This document shows positions 47,041 through 59,909 of a DNA stretch of 64,000 nt, piece by piece; position 1 is the stretch's first letter, and every line of letters begins with the position of its first letter. Source of the stretch: Stenogyne calaminthoides (Eukaryota; Streptophyta; Magnoliopsida; Lamiales; Lamiaceae); contig JBBCBC010000025.1 of the NCBI GenBank assembly GCA_037126765.1, forward strand, positions 14,130,175-14,194,174. Direction: 5' to 3'. The notes beneath the pieces are model-generated. The model was not told the origin of the DNA, made no database searches, and saw only the letters and a program-made list of their open reading frames with translations. The translations under genes were made by a program, and so were the position numbers.

Positions 47041-47470
47041 GGCATAATGCATTAAAATGTCTTTTAATTGTAAGCTTTTATTTCAAAAAGCTCCAAAATT
47101 ATATTTTATTTCAAAAAACTCTTGAACTATAAGTTTTTATTTCATGAGGCCCCTGGTAACGAAAATTCATAGATTTTGCTAAGCCAGATTAATATTATTT
47201 GTCAAAATATCACATAGCAACTTAATTTCAATGTTATTATATTCATATCAAAATTCAATAAAAAAATAAATGTCTCTAACGAACTGTCAAAAAATAATCT
47301 TATGAAACATGAATTATATAGTTTAAGAATTTTTTTAAATAAAAATATAGTTTAAGGTCTTATGAAATAAAATTATATAGTATAAGAGTTTTTTTTTTAA
47401 AAAAAATAGTTCAAGGATCTTTGAAATAAAAATTGATAGTTTAGATAGATGTCTTATAATGCATTATGAC
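47041..47470. repeat. foldback element with GCATAATGCATT ends
   Basis: GGCATAATGCATTAAAATGTC is mirrored by GATGTCTTATAATGCATTATGAC; the arms carry TTTTATTTCAAA / TTTGAAATAAAA and AAACTCTTGAACTATAAG / TATAAGAGTTTT. Flanking 9-mers TTTTTAAAA and AATTTAAAA agree in seven positions. Confidence 0.6.
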
Positions 47471-47787
47471 AATTTAAAAAAAAAAAAAAAAGAAGAAGAA
47501 AAAAGGACGTTGTTATTTGATCAAATTCATTATGGCCGGGGTGATAAAAGTATTTCCATCATTTCGTATGATATATTGACTATTTTACCGTTAATGAATT
47601 TTTTTATGAATTAATGAAAACAAATCTCATTAAAAATAAAATATAAAAAATACACATTCATCACGGGGTGAATCACCGCCGTTGAGCATTTGATACTCCA
47701 TATTTAGCTGGCACCAGCTAGATAGTTTAGTTACCCAGTCACAAGTATTGTACTAGTCCCATTATGGCCCCCCACCGCTCCTTTCTC

Positions 47788-47795
47788 TATAAATA
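47788..47795 (+). promoter_or_regulatory. TATA box of the XTH gene
   Basis: TATAAATA lies 52 bp before the ATG at 47847, which leaves a short 5'UTR of about 25-30 nt. Confidence 0.7.
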
Positions 47796-47846
47796 CATTC
47801 TTGTTTCAAATTCCAAATCATAATCACACATTCTAATTAATAACTC

Positions 47847-49878
47847 ATGGCTACTGCTTCTTCGTATTTGCTGTTACTAGTGTTGATTGTGGGTGTGATC
47901 ACCAGTTGCAAAGGTGCAGGTAATTTCTACCAGGATTTTGAGCTGACATGGGGGGCAAATCGGGCAAAGATTTATGGGAAAGGGCAGATGCTGTCTTTGT
48001 CACTTGATAAAGTATCAGGCTCTGGGTTTCAATCAAAGAGGGAGTATCTGTTTGGTAGGATTGATATGCAGCTTAAACTTGTTTCTGGCAACTCTGCTGG
48101 CACTGTTACTGCTTACTACGTACGTCTTTCTTTCTTTCTTTTTAATTAAGTACGTTTTACTTGACTAAATAACATTTGAGTTTCATATAAAAGCATATAA
48201 TACAATGTTTTGATGTTTTATAGTCAATTTTATTACATGTATGTACAAAAGTAGACATTTCTATGCACTAGTTGTATCGTGCAGCTCGTTGGATATTGCC
48301 CTTTGTCTATGATTTATGTAAAAATATAGAAAAATAATTTGGTTGAAATTTTGAGTTAAAATTTTATTACAGTGCAACTAGTAGTGTTAATCATGTATAA
48401 AAAAAAATAAGCATGCAATTTTTATTTTTTTGGTCGTGTAAAAAATTTAAAGAGATTAGCATGGAATGTATCATGTTTTGATATATTCTTTTGAAAAGAG
48501 ACCATATAAAATAAATTGATCAATGGTCAAGAACATCAATTTCAATTTATCATTTAAAAATTGGTTTGAATTGTTTTTAAATTTTTATAACTCAGTTTAG
48601 TGCTTGTTTCCAGAGAATTAGATTTTTGAGTCGTTCATATGCTCTTATGATAGAATATTGGTTGATATGTTGCATAGATGCAATTGGGGCCTCTTGTGTG
48701 AGACTGTGCTCCACAAGTATTTGAGGTCACAATTCTCTTTAAATTATAGTAATTGAATTGAAACTCCATAAATTAATTCACTGGTCACATGATATATGTA
48801 AATAGGATTTGTTTTATATATGATACCGTCTTATATAAATTTTTGTCTTTGCAGTTGTCTTCGCAAGGACCCACGCACGATGAAATCGACTTCGAATTCT
48901 TGGGAAACTTGACGGGCGAACCATATATTCTGCACACGAATGTGTTCGCACAAGGCAGAGGAAACAGGGAGCAACAGTTTTATCTGTGGTTTGATCCCAC
49001 CAAGAACTTCCACACCTATTCAATCATATGGAACCTCCAACACATTGTGTAAGCCCCACACATATCTTTTAGAATTAGTATCAAACTTATCATGAAAGTA
49101 CACTTTTAATTTCCTCCCAGTTACCATTAATTGACCATCCGTTAAATACGAGAGTAAAAGTGTTAAAGTGTACTCTCATGACCACATTTTATAGCAAGGA
49201 AAACAGGGACCAAAAACACTTTAGGGGCCATGACAATGTTTTCCCTTTCTTTTATCTTACTATTATTTATCAGTATCATTCGTATGTGATGTTCCACTTT
49301 ATGTTCTACTTATTTTTAACACATGCTTCCATGGTTGCTATTAGTCATTCACATGATACATGTCAATAATCTTAGATTGTGAAACACATAATAGAATACA
49401 AAAAATAACACAAGTGATATCATTCCATTATTTATTCCAGAAAGAAAACTAATAAATAAACAAGACAATTAAAACATTAATTAACATCCAACCCTTTTCA
49501 AATTCCAGATTCTTGGTGGACAACACTCCCATAAGGGTGTTCAACAATGCAGAAAGATTGGGTGTTCCATACCCAAAAAAGCAACCAATGAGAATATACT
49601 CTAGCCTTTGGAACGCCGACGAATGGGCGACGAGAGGGGGGCTAGTCAAAGCCGATTGGTCGAAAGCCCCCTTCACCGCCTACTACCGTAACTTCAATGC
49701 ACAAACATGCAATGCTGCTTCTTGCAATTCAAGATTCACAAATGGAGAAAGGAACCAAGAACTCGACGCTTATAGCAGACGAAGGCTCAGATGGGTTCAG
49801 AAGAATTTCATGATTTACAATTATTGCACAGATCATAAGAGGTTTCCTCAAGGCTTTCCACCTGAGTGTAGGCAGTGA
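47847..49878 (+). CDS. XTH: xyloglucan endotransglucosylase/hydrolase (GH16), intact
   Basis: Exons 47847-48119, 48855-49048 and 49509-49878, all with GT-AG introns, give 278 residues, a normal length for the family. A signal peptide (about residues 1-23, with LLLLVLIVGV) sends it to the wall. The GH16 active site HDEIDFEFLGN is complete (nucleophile Glu101, Asp103, acid/base Glu105), followed by the conserved N-glycosylation site Asn109-Leu-Thr. The C-terminal XET_C part has four Cys (TCNAASCNS; then YCTDHK and PECRQ). XTHs cut and rejoin, or hydrolyse, xyloglucan during wall loosening. The start GNFYQDFELTWG resembles the XTH22-25 type; I do not assign a number. A poly(A) signal follows at 49961. 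No defect seen. Confidence 0.93.
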
Positions 49879-49960
49879 ACTTGCTTCTCTGTTACAAACC
49901 AAGCCTATCTATGATGTCTGTTCCTTTGTAAGAGTTTCACTTTTTCTTGCATATGATGTT

Positions 49961-49966
49961 AATAAA
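49961..49966 (+). terminator. probable poly(A) signal of XTH
   Basis: AATAAA, 83 bp after the stop codon. Position and sequence fit a near-upstream element; no transcript end is visible. Confidence 0.45.
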
Positions 49967-50624
49967 TTTGAAATATTTTGTTTGTTTCCCTTAAGAGCAA
50001 ATAATAGATGCCCCAGGATAATGTCGTAACTTCAAATTTCGACGACTTTGAGACCAGAGTCGGACCTTTAAAAAATTTATTTTCTGTGGACCCTACGCAG
50101 AAAAAATAAAAGTTATAGGACCAAATTGGAGTTTAACTTGAAAATTTATGATATGAGAGCTATTCACATTCGGATGTTTGCTCAATACACTCACACGTAT
50201 AATACATTTTAGCACCATGTACCATCACATATCCGTAAAGTGCGTGCATTGAGCAAATACTCCAGTAATCCAAATGGTAATTGAAATCCTAACTAATACA
50301 CATAACAAACTTCATTTTTATGCATTAACTAGAAACAGTTAAGAATAATCAAACATATGAAACAGTAGAGATAAAGGAGCAAAGTTCTAATTGGGATATT
50401 CAAATACATATCTTCCTATAAAAGATACAAACATATAAATATAATTCTGAGTTCCTGTAGAATCCTAACACTCCTAAGAAGCCAGTTCCTCAACTGAGTA
50501 CACACATCAATCATCACTAATATGCATCAAAGGCAAATTACCATATACACTTTCAGGAAATGAATAACTCAGCAAATAGGCTAAGCTTGATGATCTCTCT
50601 GAATTACAAGCCATCTTTACATTT

Positions 50625-53600
50625 TTAACTGGTTGAAGGATCCATCCCAGGAGTAGCTCTTTCTTGAATGTTATTAGCAAACGTGACCTTTGGCTGCACC
50701 AAAGCCTGAAGATTATACGAGCAAAAAACTTAAGAACGCAAATTGATACATAAAAAGATATAGTGATCGAAATATAATAGCATTTGAATTCTACAACTAT
50801 CATAGAATAGTAGTACATACTGGGATTCTACAGTGAACACCAAGATCATAGTTCAATTCAATGAGGCGCTCTTTTGCCATTTTTTCTGCTTCCAGTGCTT
50901 TGCCACATGCTTGTTTAACAAGATTCTGCATAGAAACATTAGTATGAAGATGGGAGTTATGAGAAGTCTTGATGATTAAAGAGTAAAAATGTGAATAAAT
51001 TCTATAAATAGCAGGTATAAGATACCAGAAATAGGCCAATGTTGATATGTTCACTAAAATGAAAGAATTTTGGTGAGAAATAATTCATGATCAAGGACCG
51101 ATTCAGGAGAAAATAACAGTTGTATAAAAATCAATTTCACGGGCTGATCTCAATTTGTCAGACAAACAAAACAAACAACCGAGCCTTTAATTCAAAATAA
51201 TTGGGGTAGGCTACATGAATCAATCTATCAAACAAGAAACCTACATCAATGATCAAATGTACACAAGTCCTCACCAATAAGAAACCTAACTCATCCGAGC
51301 TCAAGAATTATATCCAAGAAAATATGATGTTTGCTTTGAGTTTTCAGGTTTGGATTTACAATCAAAATATGGTTCTTCTCCGGGATTTTGAAATCCGATT
51401 TATAAAACCACCACTACAATACCTATAAACATACTATCACACTTTCCAATACAACCAATTCTCACTCCTTAAAGTTTATTATGTTTATACATATCCCACA
51501 TCATCCAATCATTACAACCACACCCAACAACAATATAATAATATAACATCATTCACTCTTACACACTGCTTTGCCATACAGTTAAATCTCACACTACCCA
51601 AAATCCCAAACACACACATATATTACTATTTATCAGGATTTCAAAATCCCCTATATTAAAAAATCAGCTTTTAAAAACCCATTAAAAAACCCAAACAAAC
51701 ATTGCAAGAGTTATATCCAAGAAAAAATGTTCACAAGAATATACTGCAATATTTGAAAGACTAACTTACCGGGTTGAGTTGGATGCAAACAGAATCGTTC
51801 TTTGTGATGGATTTCACCAATAAAATTCGAAGGTTTGCTAATTCTTCCATCAGCTCTGATGCAACTTCTTCAGCATTGTGCATCTGGTTCCTAGAAAACT
51901 CGAATGCTCTATCAGCATGAAGACGAAAGGAAGCACAATTCAGACAATTACATAACCCTCTGCATCCTAGTGGATTTTTCTTTAGTATCCCTTTACCAAG
52001 CCTGTTGTTAGGACAAGCAGAAACATCTGATGATGCTTCGACTTCGAACAAGTTTCGATTCAAACCAACTTTTTCAATTGACTCAGCATTGATATTATGA
52101 AGTTCTAATCCCATATCCAAACACATGTTTTGTTTTCCAACTGACTCGGGTTCTTCAGAAGCACATTGTTTTGTCAGAACATCACTGTTGATAATGGAAG
52201 ATGGTTCTGGTTGCAATATTTCTTCAGGGAGTGTGTCAGATGTGTTTGACTCAAGATTTGATGAACAATTGGGGGAAGATGAATCTGGCACTGATGACAG
52301 CAGAATATCATTAGGATCTAAAGACGAATTATCTGAAGGAGGCAGAGGGTTCATAGAAGAGGTCAAATCCTGAGTATTTTGTTTCTCAGAAGAATTCTCT
52401 GCTTTACTTTTGTTCACATTATTATCTCTATCCAAAACCGACTTTTGCAGAATTGGATTTTGAGTATTCATTGTGGCACCTGTATAGATATATTAACACA
52501 AATAAGTCAACTTATAAGTTTATAATCTGAGATCAAGTGAACTTTCTGATGTAATTTATAGAAGTTATGTTTGAACAAAGAAACAACTTACATGAGTTAT
52601 CTTTAGATATATCCATCAGAAATGGAAGCAGTCTTCTGTAACTGAGAGACCTTGAATTATTGAACAGCCTCAGACGAGAACAAGGATTAAGAACCTAAAT
52701 GATTAAAAAGTATTTCACAGCTTCGGTTATAGGAAGGTGAATTGTTATAAATGCAAAACACTCACTAAATAAAAAGAGAATTTACCAATTTGTTCATTGA
52801 ATTATTGTTGCATTTGGTATTTGGACTCTTCAACCCCATAAAAGTTTGGTTCTCAGAGAAAAATTTGTTAGACTCCAAAGATTCTGCACCATGATCAAAC
52901 GTTGTTTTGGCAAACGTACCAGGATCAGGAGGCGTTGTTTGGAGTTGTTCTTCCATCAAAGCATCAACATCATTAGTATGATTCTCACGATCCTTTTGTA
53001 TATGAACCATTTGAATATATTGATTCTCCGATGGCTTAAAATCATCAACCCCAATTTTGACTTCAGATTTCACACCATCTACTATTTTAATCTTGGAAAC
53101 ACCTACATTATTATAATGTGAAATCTATTTATTCTAATCCATTCAGCTCTAAATATTATCTTAAAATTGACTCAGTTTGCATACTCTGTATATATATGAA
53201 ACGCCATTTACATGGAAAAGCAAGACGATATCTACTTACATGAGGCATCATTCGCCATGTCCATCAGATACGGAAGCATTCTTCTATAGCTGAAAGAGCT
53301 TGCAGCCTTGAAAACTTTCCTCGAATTACACCTACTAAGAGCCTAAACTTTGGATGACAATTTAACCATTAGGAAATGCAGGAAAACCCAAGGAAACATG
53401 AAAATTAACAGAAATTCAGAATAAATTTCTCGTCAAGTAAAATTATAGTTCATCAAGAGCGATTCATTACCATTTTGCTTCCATTTCCAGAATTCATGCC
53501 ATTTGCTACAACATTTCGTTCGTCCTCTACTCCAGATTTCAATAACCCTAACTTTTCAAGCTCATTCACTTTCACCTTATCTGCATCCGGATCCACAACC

Positions 53601-53938
53601 CGGCCCGAATCCGAAACCTTCAGCTTCTTCCGCTCTTCATTTTCCCCCTCCGTTTCTTCATCGGCAACTGAATTAACCTCCGATGTGAAAATCCTTTTCA
53701 TCCTTAGATCTTTAATTGACGAAACCCTTGAAGCATCGCTGCAACTCAAGCTCACGAAAGCATCCACAGATTCAGCATCAGTAACGGGTTTACTTGAAAC
53801 TGGATCGGATCTGAAAACCGCGGAAGCATTCTGGTGGAAAGACGTCCGGGTCGTGGAGTGGGTCGAAATGCCCACTAACAAAGGGCCGGTTTTCTTTCCC
53901 CTGGGCTGGATCTTGACGGATGATAATGATTCTCCCAT
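50625..53938 (-). CDS. uncharacterised plant protein with duplicated 103-nt exon and C-terminal Cys cluster
   Basis: Seven exons on the minus strand: 53938-53471, 53342-53240, 53102-52786, 52694-52592, 52479-51770, 50925-50821, 50705-50625. All introns are GT-AG and the frame is open for 628 residues. Exon 1 (residues 1-156) is polar and charged. Exons 2 and 4 are both 103 nt, both phase 0 to 1, and encode related 34-residue segments containing FSYRRMLPYLMDM and LSYRRLLPFLMDI. Exons 3 and 5 are long, Ser/Asn/Glu-rich and low in hydrophobics. The end of exon 5 has Cys503, 507, 509, 512 (GCRGLCNCLNCASFRLHADR), then a helix, probably coiled coil, to about residue 600. I know similar plant proteins only as uncharacterised. 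It converges on XTH. Confidence 0.8.
51340..51710. repeat. MITE-like sequence in an intron
   Basis: GTTTTCAGGTTTGGATT at the left and AACCCAAACAAACATTGC at the right are loosely inverted, with ATTTTGAAATCC / GGATTTCAAAATCC inside. It lies in the intron between exons 51770 and 50925. Confidence 0.4.
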
Positions 53939-54214
53939 GGCCGATAACTTTGAGCCGCTGTCTTTTCAATTTTCTTTTGGGGAGTTGAGGTGTTTTCTGA
54001 AAGGAGAGAGCTCAGCAACAATGGGGATAGGGTTTAAAGGGGGGAATTGTTTTGGAGGGAAGGGTAGCTTTGTGATGGCGGGAGATTAAGCGTGGGGTGT
54101 GTTGTGTGTGATTTTCCCGCTTCTTTCTCGCTCTCCTTTTCTCTTCCTTTAAATTTAGAGGTGGTCGCTACATAATCTATTATAGTAGAATACATATTGT
54201 TACACTGAAACATA

Positions 54215-54482
54215 CTCCCTCCGTCTCGGTGTATTTATCCCACTTCTTTTGGTTAAATTATTTAAGAAATAATATTAAAATAATAGATAAAGGGCTTTTA
54301 TAGTATTTAATAGATAAAAAGTGAAGGTATTTTGGGTAGTTGAGACTTGAGATAAAAAGTGGGGGGAATAATATTAAAATAATAGTTAATAGAATGTTAT
54401 TTTTTTCTTTTATTGATTGAGAAAATTATAGTGGGACATTCATAAAAAAAAAAGTGAGACAAATACAATGGGACAGAGGGAG
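54215..54482. repeat. Stowaway-like MITE
   Basis: CTCCCTCCGTCTCGGTGTAT is mirrored by ATACAATGGGACAGAGGGAG; TA flanks at 54213 and 54483. It lies near the 5' side of the minus-strand gene. Confidence 0.7.
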
Positions 54483-56038
54483 TATAATTTTATTTCATAA
54501 ACGCAAATTACACGTTTTAAATTTAATAAGTTTAATTTTTCAATGCAATAATTTATATTTCCTCCGTCCCACTATAATTATCTTGCTTTCCTTTTATGTA
54601 CGTCTCACTATAACTTTTTCATTCTATAAGAGGAAAAAGTAACTCCACTACCCATAATTTTTATCCTCACTTTTAACACAATGTTACAAAAAATGTCATT
54701 CACTACTCTACTCATTACTCCACATACTTTTTTTCTCTCTCCCAATACCCAAAACTACCCTTCATTTTTATTATTTTATTATTATTCCTTAAACAAAATA
54801 ACAAAAAGAAAAAGTATTTTTATCCTCATTATAATTTTTTCATTCCATAAAAGAAAAAAGTAACTTCACCACCCATATTTTTTATCATCACTTTAAAATA
54901 TATTATATAATACACGGTGCACATACATAATTCATAGAATACCACTTTTAATTTTATTTTGGGTCCAGACTGAGTTCATGCTCATTTGGAGAGTGTTTTT
55001 TTTCCCCCAAAGTTATTTGTACCCGATTCGGATCCTCTATTCCATTTCTCTATTTCATCCTTAATTTCACATTTTAAGTTAATGATAAATGTACATCTCA
55101 CAATATCAACCAATATAAGAATAACACTTTAATATAACTTGATAATCTATTTAGGAAATTATATTTATTTAAACAAAATTAATTAATTCCTACCAAATCT
55201 CATTCCAAAAAATCTTATAAATATATTTATAATTAATGGGACACACTTGCGTGAGACTGTCTTACGGTGAGATTGAGTGTAACCTGGGCATTGTCGCTTT
55301 AACGCTTTGGAAGGGGTGGGTGTTGATTGTGCTAAATTGTACCCCGTCTCATGCATGAGATCGTCTCATACGAGTTTTTGTCACAATTAATTAATCTAAA
55401 ATAAATATACACTAATCAATAATTAAGTTTGTTAATTATTAATTGGAGTTCATATATTATAATCTTAATCTATCATATAAAATTTGAAATTCAATAAAAA
55501 AATATGAAAATTTATTAAAGAAAAAAAACACAATTTTTTTTTTACGTGTTTATAATCAAATTTCACATTTCTACATTGGTATATCTTAATATATTAATAT
55601 ATATATATATATATCAATGAGACATGTATATGATTTCATGTTCTAACATTGTATTAATTATATACAAAATTTATATTAGTTACGCCAAGTTTAATTATAA
55701 GTACGTATGAATTTTATATGTATTTATATTTAATTATAAATACATACAAATGTATATGTATTTATATTTAATTATAAATATATACAATTTTTATATGTAT
55801 TTATCGAGTTTACACTATATTAATTATATACAAAATTTATATTAGTTACGTCAAGTTTAATTATAAGTACGTCTGAATTTTATATGTATTTATATTTAAT
55901 CATAAATACATACAAATTTTATATGTATTTATATTTAATTATAAATACATACAAATTTTATATGTATTTATCGAGTTTACTTGTTTATAAATACATTCTC
56001 CTGGTCTCTCAGAGAATGTGGCCTTTGCTTGGATTAAA
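54483..56038. repeat. gene-free stretch with MITE fragments and a 166-bp duplication
   Basis: TCCTCCGTCCCACTATAATT (54561) begins a Stowaway-like fragment with an internal duplication (GAGGAAAAAGTAACTCCACT recurs as AAGAAAAAAGTAACTTCACC). A GAGACGGT relative lies at about 55240-55375. At 55652 and 55818 the same segment (TATTAATTATATACAAAATT) starts two copies of a 166-bp unit, each made of smaller TTTATATGTATTTATA repeats. Confidence 0.55.
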
Positions 56039-56826
56039 AAAAACAAGGGCAAAAACTTGTATACAATATTGCATACAAGTGATATGTGAAATTGTAGTTT
56101 AATTGAGCTTTTTCTCTCGCGGGTCAGACAGCTGAGTAGCAGTGTGAATCCGGATTCTTCTTCCTCGCGTAGGGTTTTCTACCTCGCAGCGCTTCCAAAT
56201 TCTTCTTCCTACCAGATTTTATAGCGGTGAGTTTTCTAGGTTTTTCCTTCTCTTTTCTTGTTCTTCTTTTTCTCTTTTTCTCATCTTGTAAATCTACAGG
56301 TCCTTCCATTATTTTTCCTCACAATTTTGTGATGCAATTTTTCAGATCCTTCTGCACTATTTTCACGCTGTTCTTTTATCTTTAATTTTGGAGTGATGAT
56401 TTTTTTTTTGCGCTTGTATTAGTTTTTGTTCATGTAGTAACACTCTTTTGTTCATAGGGTAACACTCTTTTGGTCATGTAGTAACACATCAAGTTGTTCT
56501 TTAAATCTGTAATTTTGGACTCGGGCTTTCTTTTCACGCTTGTACTGATTTTGTTCATGTGGTAACACGTTTTTCTTCATAGGGTAACACTTTTTGTTCA
56601 TGTAGTAACACATGTTTTTTTAGTAATATGTAACACTGTACACATATCGTCGTGATACTAAATGAATATTCATGTATTATCATATGAACAACAATGTGTT
56701 ACCATATGATAATGTATTTTTTTTAAATGATAATGTAATTTTTATTTCACATAGTAACACATTTCGTTTCTATAAGTATCACATTTATTTCATGTAGTAA
56801 CACATAAAAAAATATTTTAAAAATTA

Positions 56827-56897
56827 TGTGTTCAATAGGAATCGAACCTGCGACCACATACATTAACAACAGACCTAAACCACTGGGTTACAACACA
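56827..56897 (-). other. 71-nt tRNA-like segment, copy 3
   Basis: On the minus strand the A box is TAACCCAGTGG and the B box GGTTCGATTCC, the best match of the three copies to the Pol III consensus. The TGTGTT/AACACA terminal pairing is kept. The anticodon-like stem is weak. Confidence 0.55.
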
Positions 56898-56932
56898 TAT
56901 TTGATATAGATATCCTTCTATAAATACATATG

Positions 56933-58531
56933 TGTTGGTCCCGTTTGAAAAACCCATGAAACGCGGAAAAAAATCATGTAATTCATATAAAACAGGGGTG
57001 AGGGAATAGTGGTTCCAAATTTTTGTTTTAAATCGATGTGGTTTGCTTATAATCGAATGCATATGGCAAGTAAGAACATAAAGCAGTAAAGAACACACGA
57101 TTTTATAGTGGTTCGGAGTCCAACTCCTACATCCACTCTTCCCTATCACAAGGGGCACCAACTTAACCAACTGGACTTAGTTTAACGTGTTAGTCCATCA
57201 CAACTCACGGGACTTATCTCCCTCACGAGATTGCCTACCCTCCCTTGCGGGATTGCTTAGATTTTTAACGAGTTCTCACTCACACCCAGAAAGTAAGCTA
57301 GTCCAACTAACTTACAATCATTGCTTAACAAAACTTAACCTAACACTCGGTTTGGGTAAAGATTGTTTGGTGTCCAACTAGGGTGAGATTTTTCCTTACA
57401 TTTGTTTAGCCTCAATGCTAAGGATGGGAAAATCTCTCTAAGCTTAGGATATTACATTTGTGCTTAGATATAGGGTAGAACACTCTTGAATATATGATTG
57501 TATTTCTTTCTCAGTGTTCTATGGTGAAAATGCTAGATGATTTGGCTCTGTAGCTTCAGTGGTGTTTTCACGCATTTCACCACTCTTAATTTGATGGAAG
57601 AACTTGTATTTATAGTGTGGATTTGAATGTTACCATTGGATGGAGTCACATTCAAATCCATACTATTCTCTGTAACTTTTTTGTTGTCTTCCTCTCATTG
57701 TTCGTCCACGCCAAATTTGAATCTAACGACTATAATCTTGAGGATCATTATGAGTCTTGAGGATTATCGATCCTCGTCTTCTTAACTCGAAGCTTCCGGA
57801 CTCGTGGATTCTTGACTCAGCCACTTCTCTTGATGGACCTTATTCGATCAGTATCTTCGACACTCGGACTAACTCGAGTTCATCGACTTCGACAATCGAC
57901 CCTCGCGTCACTAGCACTTAGGCTATCTGATCATCAGTAGCGTTCTGATTCTCAGTGAACATGACTTCAGATGACTTGTCTTCTTATGACTTCTCTCCTG
58001 ATTTATTCTACTTTGTTGCATCGATCGGTCGAGCTATATCAATCGTCAACATATCAGTTTATCTACATCAGACTAGTATATCAGGTTAGCATATCAGGTT
58101 AGTTGCATCAGGTTATCTTATCTGATCTCGATCACGTCTGATCTAAATCAGTCTCATCTGCTCCTCTTCTGATCAACAACCTCCTCTTCTGATCTGGTCA
58201 TCTGATCAGCTTATCTTTTCTGGTCATCTGATCAGGTCTTCTGGTCATCTGATCTCAGGTCCATCTGATCAGGTAACTTCTGATTCTTCTGATCAGCGGC
58301 TTAGCTTTTCTTCTCTTCTGATTTTGCTCAGCTCATCAGTTAACTCGGAACTCATCTTACTCATCTGATCTCGATCAACCTCGTCTGATCTTGATCATCT
58401 TCATCTGATTTCATGAGTTCCCCCTTAACTTGTTCTCTCGTTCCCCCTCAACTTGTTATCTGTAGATTAACTTCAATAACACAAGTTGATAATGTTTTGG
58501 CATAATTCATCAAAACTCAAATATCCCAACA
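56933..58531 (-). repeat. solo LTR of the minimal element family
   Basis: It runs from TGTTGGTCCCG to ATATCCCAACA, with the 5-bp duplication ATATG at 56928-56932 and 58532-58536. The termini and several blocks (GTGGTTCGGAGTCCAACTCC, GGATGGGAAAATCTCTCTAA) match the LTRs at 12101-13502 and 13639-15000. The minus-strand TATA box is at 57614-57607. The middle (about 57750-58400) is rich in TCTGATCAGG-type words and longer than in the other copies. No internal region remains, so it is the product of LTR-LTR recombination. Confidence 0.85.
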
Positions 58532-58693
58532 ATATGCGTCCTCCCAAACTGAAGCCCACAACCCACAACCCATGCCCGCCCGTCCGCGCCCGCGCCTGAC
58601 CCGCGAATTTTGGTCAATATTTTACCTTATTTATGTTGTATTGCACATAACACTAGTGTGCAATATTTCACAAGAGTGTTTCTCAAAAACAAG

Positions 58694-59028
58694 TTGAAGA
58701 TTAAGCAAGATGGAAGAAAAACATAAGGATCATAAGGGTGCTTTCTTAAATTTACATGAATTATAAAATTGCATGGATTTATTAACTTGATAGATGCTAT
58801 TGGATAATGGATGAAGCTTCTCCTTGAAGTTGGAAGTGAAAAAATCGGTTGCTCCCATGGAAAGAGGAGAAGTCGAAGCTTTTAAGAAGAAGAAGAGAAA
58901 AGATGAACTCATCTTTCATGAAGATATTGTGTAGATGATCTTTGTATTGGATGTTTGGGGGAGTAAATTGGCAGCGTTTCGACTCTTTATGTTTGTGTGA
59001 AATGCTTGAATTGACGATGGAGTGTGTA
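58694..59028. other. gene-free stretch
   Basis: No recognisable gene. A 60-codon minus-strand open frame at 58912-58730 has no family resemblance and no splice context. Confidence 0.35.
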
Positions 59029-59909
59029 TGTTGGGATATTTATAGTTTTGATTAATTATGCTAAAACACCTTGTAATAGAACAAACTAAATTGTATAGAA
59101 AGCTTGTGTTTCTAGACTTAGTCTTATGTTTATAGGTAACAAGTTGAGGGGGAACTTATCTTTAAGACGAGGCTGGTGGATAAGAAGAAGCTAATGAAGA
59201 AACCAACTGATATGTGAAGAAAGCGTTTGATTTGATGTCATCTGAAGACAACTCTATTGAAGATAAATCCATTGAAGAGAAGAAGTCGTCTGATCTGATG
59301 AAGCCTGAAGACAAGGTCCCTGATCAGACAGGTCCGCTGAAAACAAGGTCCCTGAGGACAAACCACCTAAAGGCAAGAAGTCTGAGGACAAGGAGCCTGA
59401 AGAGAGTCGATAAAATCAGCTGTTATGGACCAATCAAAGGAAGACAACAAGCCTAACAAAAGTTGTAGAAATCCAAGAATATTATGAATTTGAATGTGAC
59501 TCTCTCCAACGGTAACATTAAAATTCACACTATAAATACAATAGCTTCCTTCATTATAATGTGTGGAAAAATGCTATCAAGCCGAAGAGCCAAATCTTCA
59601 AGCATTTCCACCGAAGGACACATAACATGAGATATAAAAATGCATCCACCAGTTATCTAGTTTGTATCTAAGCAAATATTGATATATTCTAAGCTTCAAG
59701 TAATCTTTCTCAACCTTAGCATAAAGGCTAAACCATTGTAAGGGTAGTTGGAAGCAAAATCAAACCCAGACCCAAACCCATACTTGAGAGTTAGTGATTA
59801 AGTGAGTTAGTTGAGAGACAATCCAAATTGAGGGAGATAAGTCCTGATTTAGAGGCGATCCCGTGGAGGGAGATAAGTCTAATTGAGTACTAGGACTCAT
59901 GTTTCCCAA
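59029..59909 (+). repeat. diverged LTR relic of the minimal element family, plus orientation
   Basis: It starts TGTTGGGATATTTATAG, the LTR start seen in minus orientation at 13502, 15000 and 58531. ACAAGTTGAGGGGGAAC follows at about 59140, a region of CTGATCAGACAGG-type words at about 59285-59410, and a TATA box TATAAATA at 59531-59538. The 3' end is not clear because a Mutator-like MITE is inserted at 59910. Confidence 0.65.

Larger units (their letters stand above)
56048..58684 (-). mobile_element. non-autonomous Mutator-like element, copy 3, split by a solo LTR
   Basis: A perfect 9-bp duplication AAAAACAAG lies at 56039-56047 and 58685-58693. The arms 56048-56932 and 58537-58684 sum to about 1.03 kb. 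The left end GGCAAAAACTTGTATACAAT and the right subterminal CTTGTGAAATATTGCACACT (minus strand) match copies 1 and 2. It contains the minisatellite and the tRNA-like segment. Confidence 0.8.

Noticed and set aside
53475..54089. 204-codon plus-strand frame opposite the first exon of the minus-strand gene
   Set aside because: The minus-strand frame has splice sites and joins six further exons; the plus-strand frame is its Ser/Phe-rich complement and has no splice partners.
55599..55613. Short (TA)n runs as possible recombination or replication signals
   Set aside because: Ordinary microsatellites, similar to those at 43405, 45196 and 60923, without associated structure.
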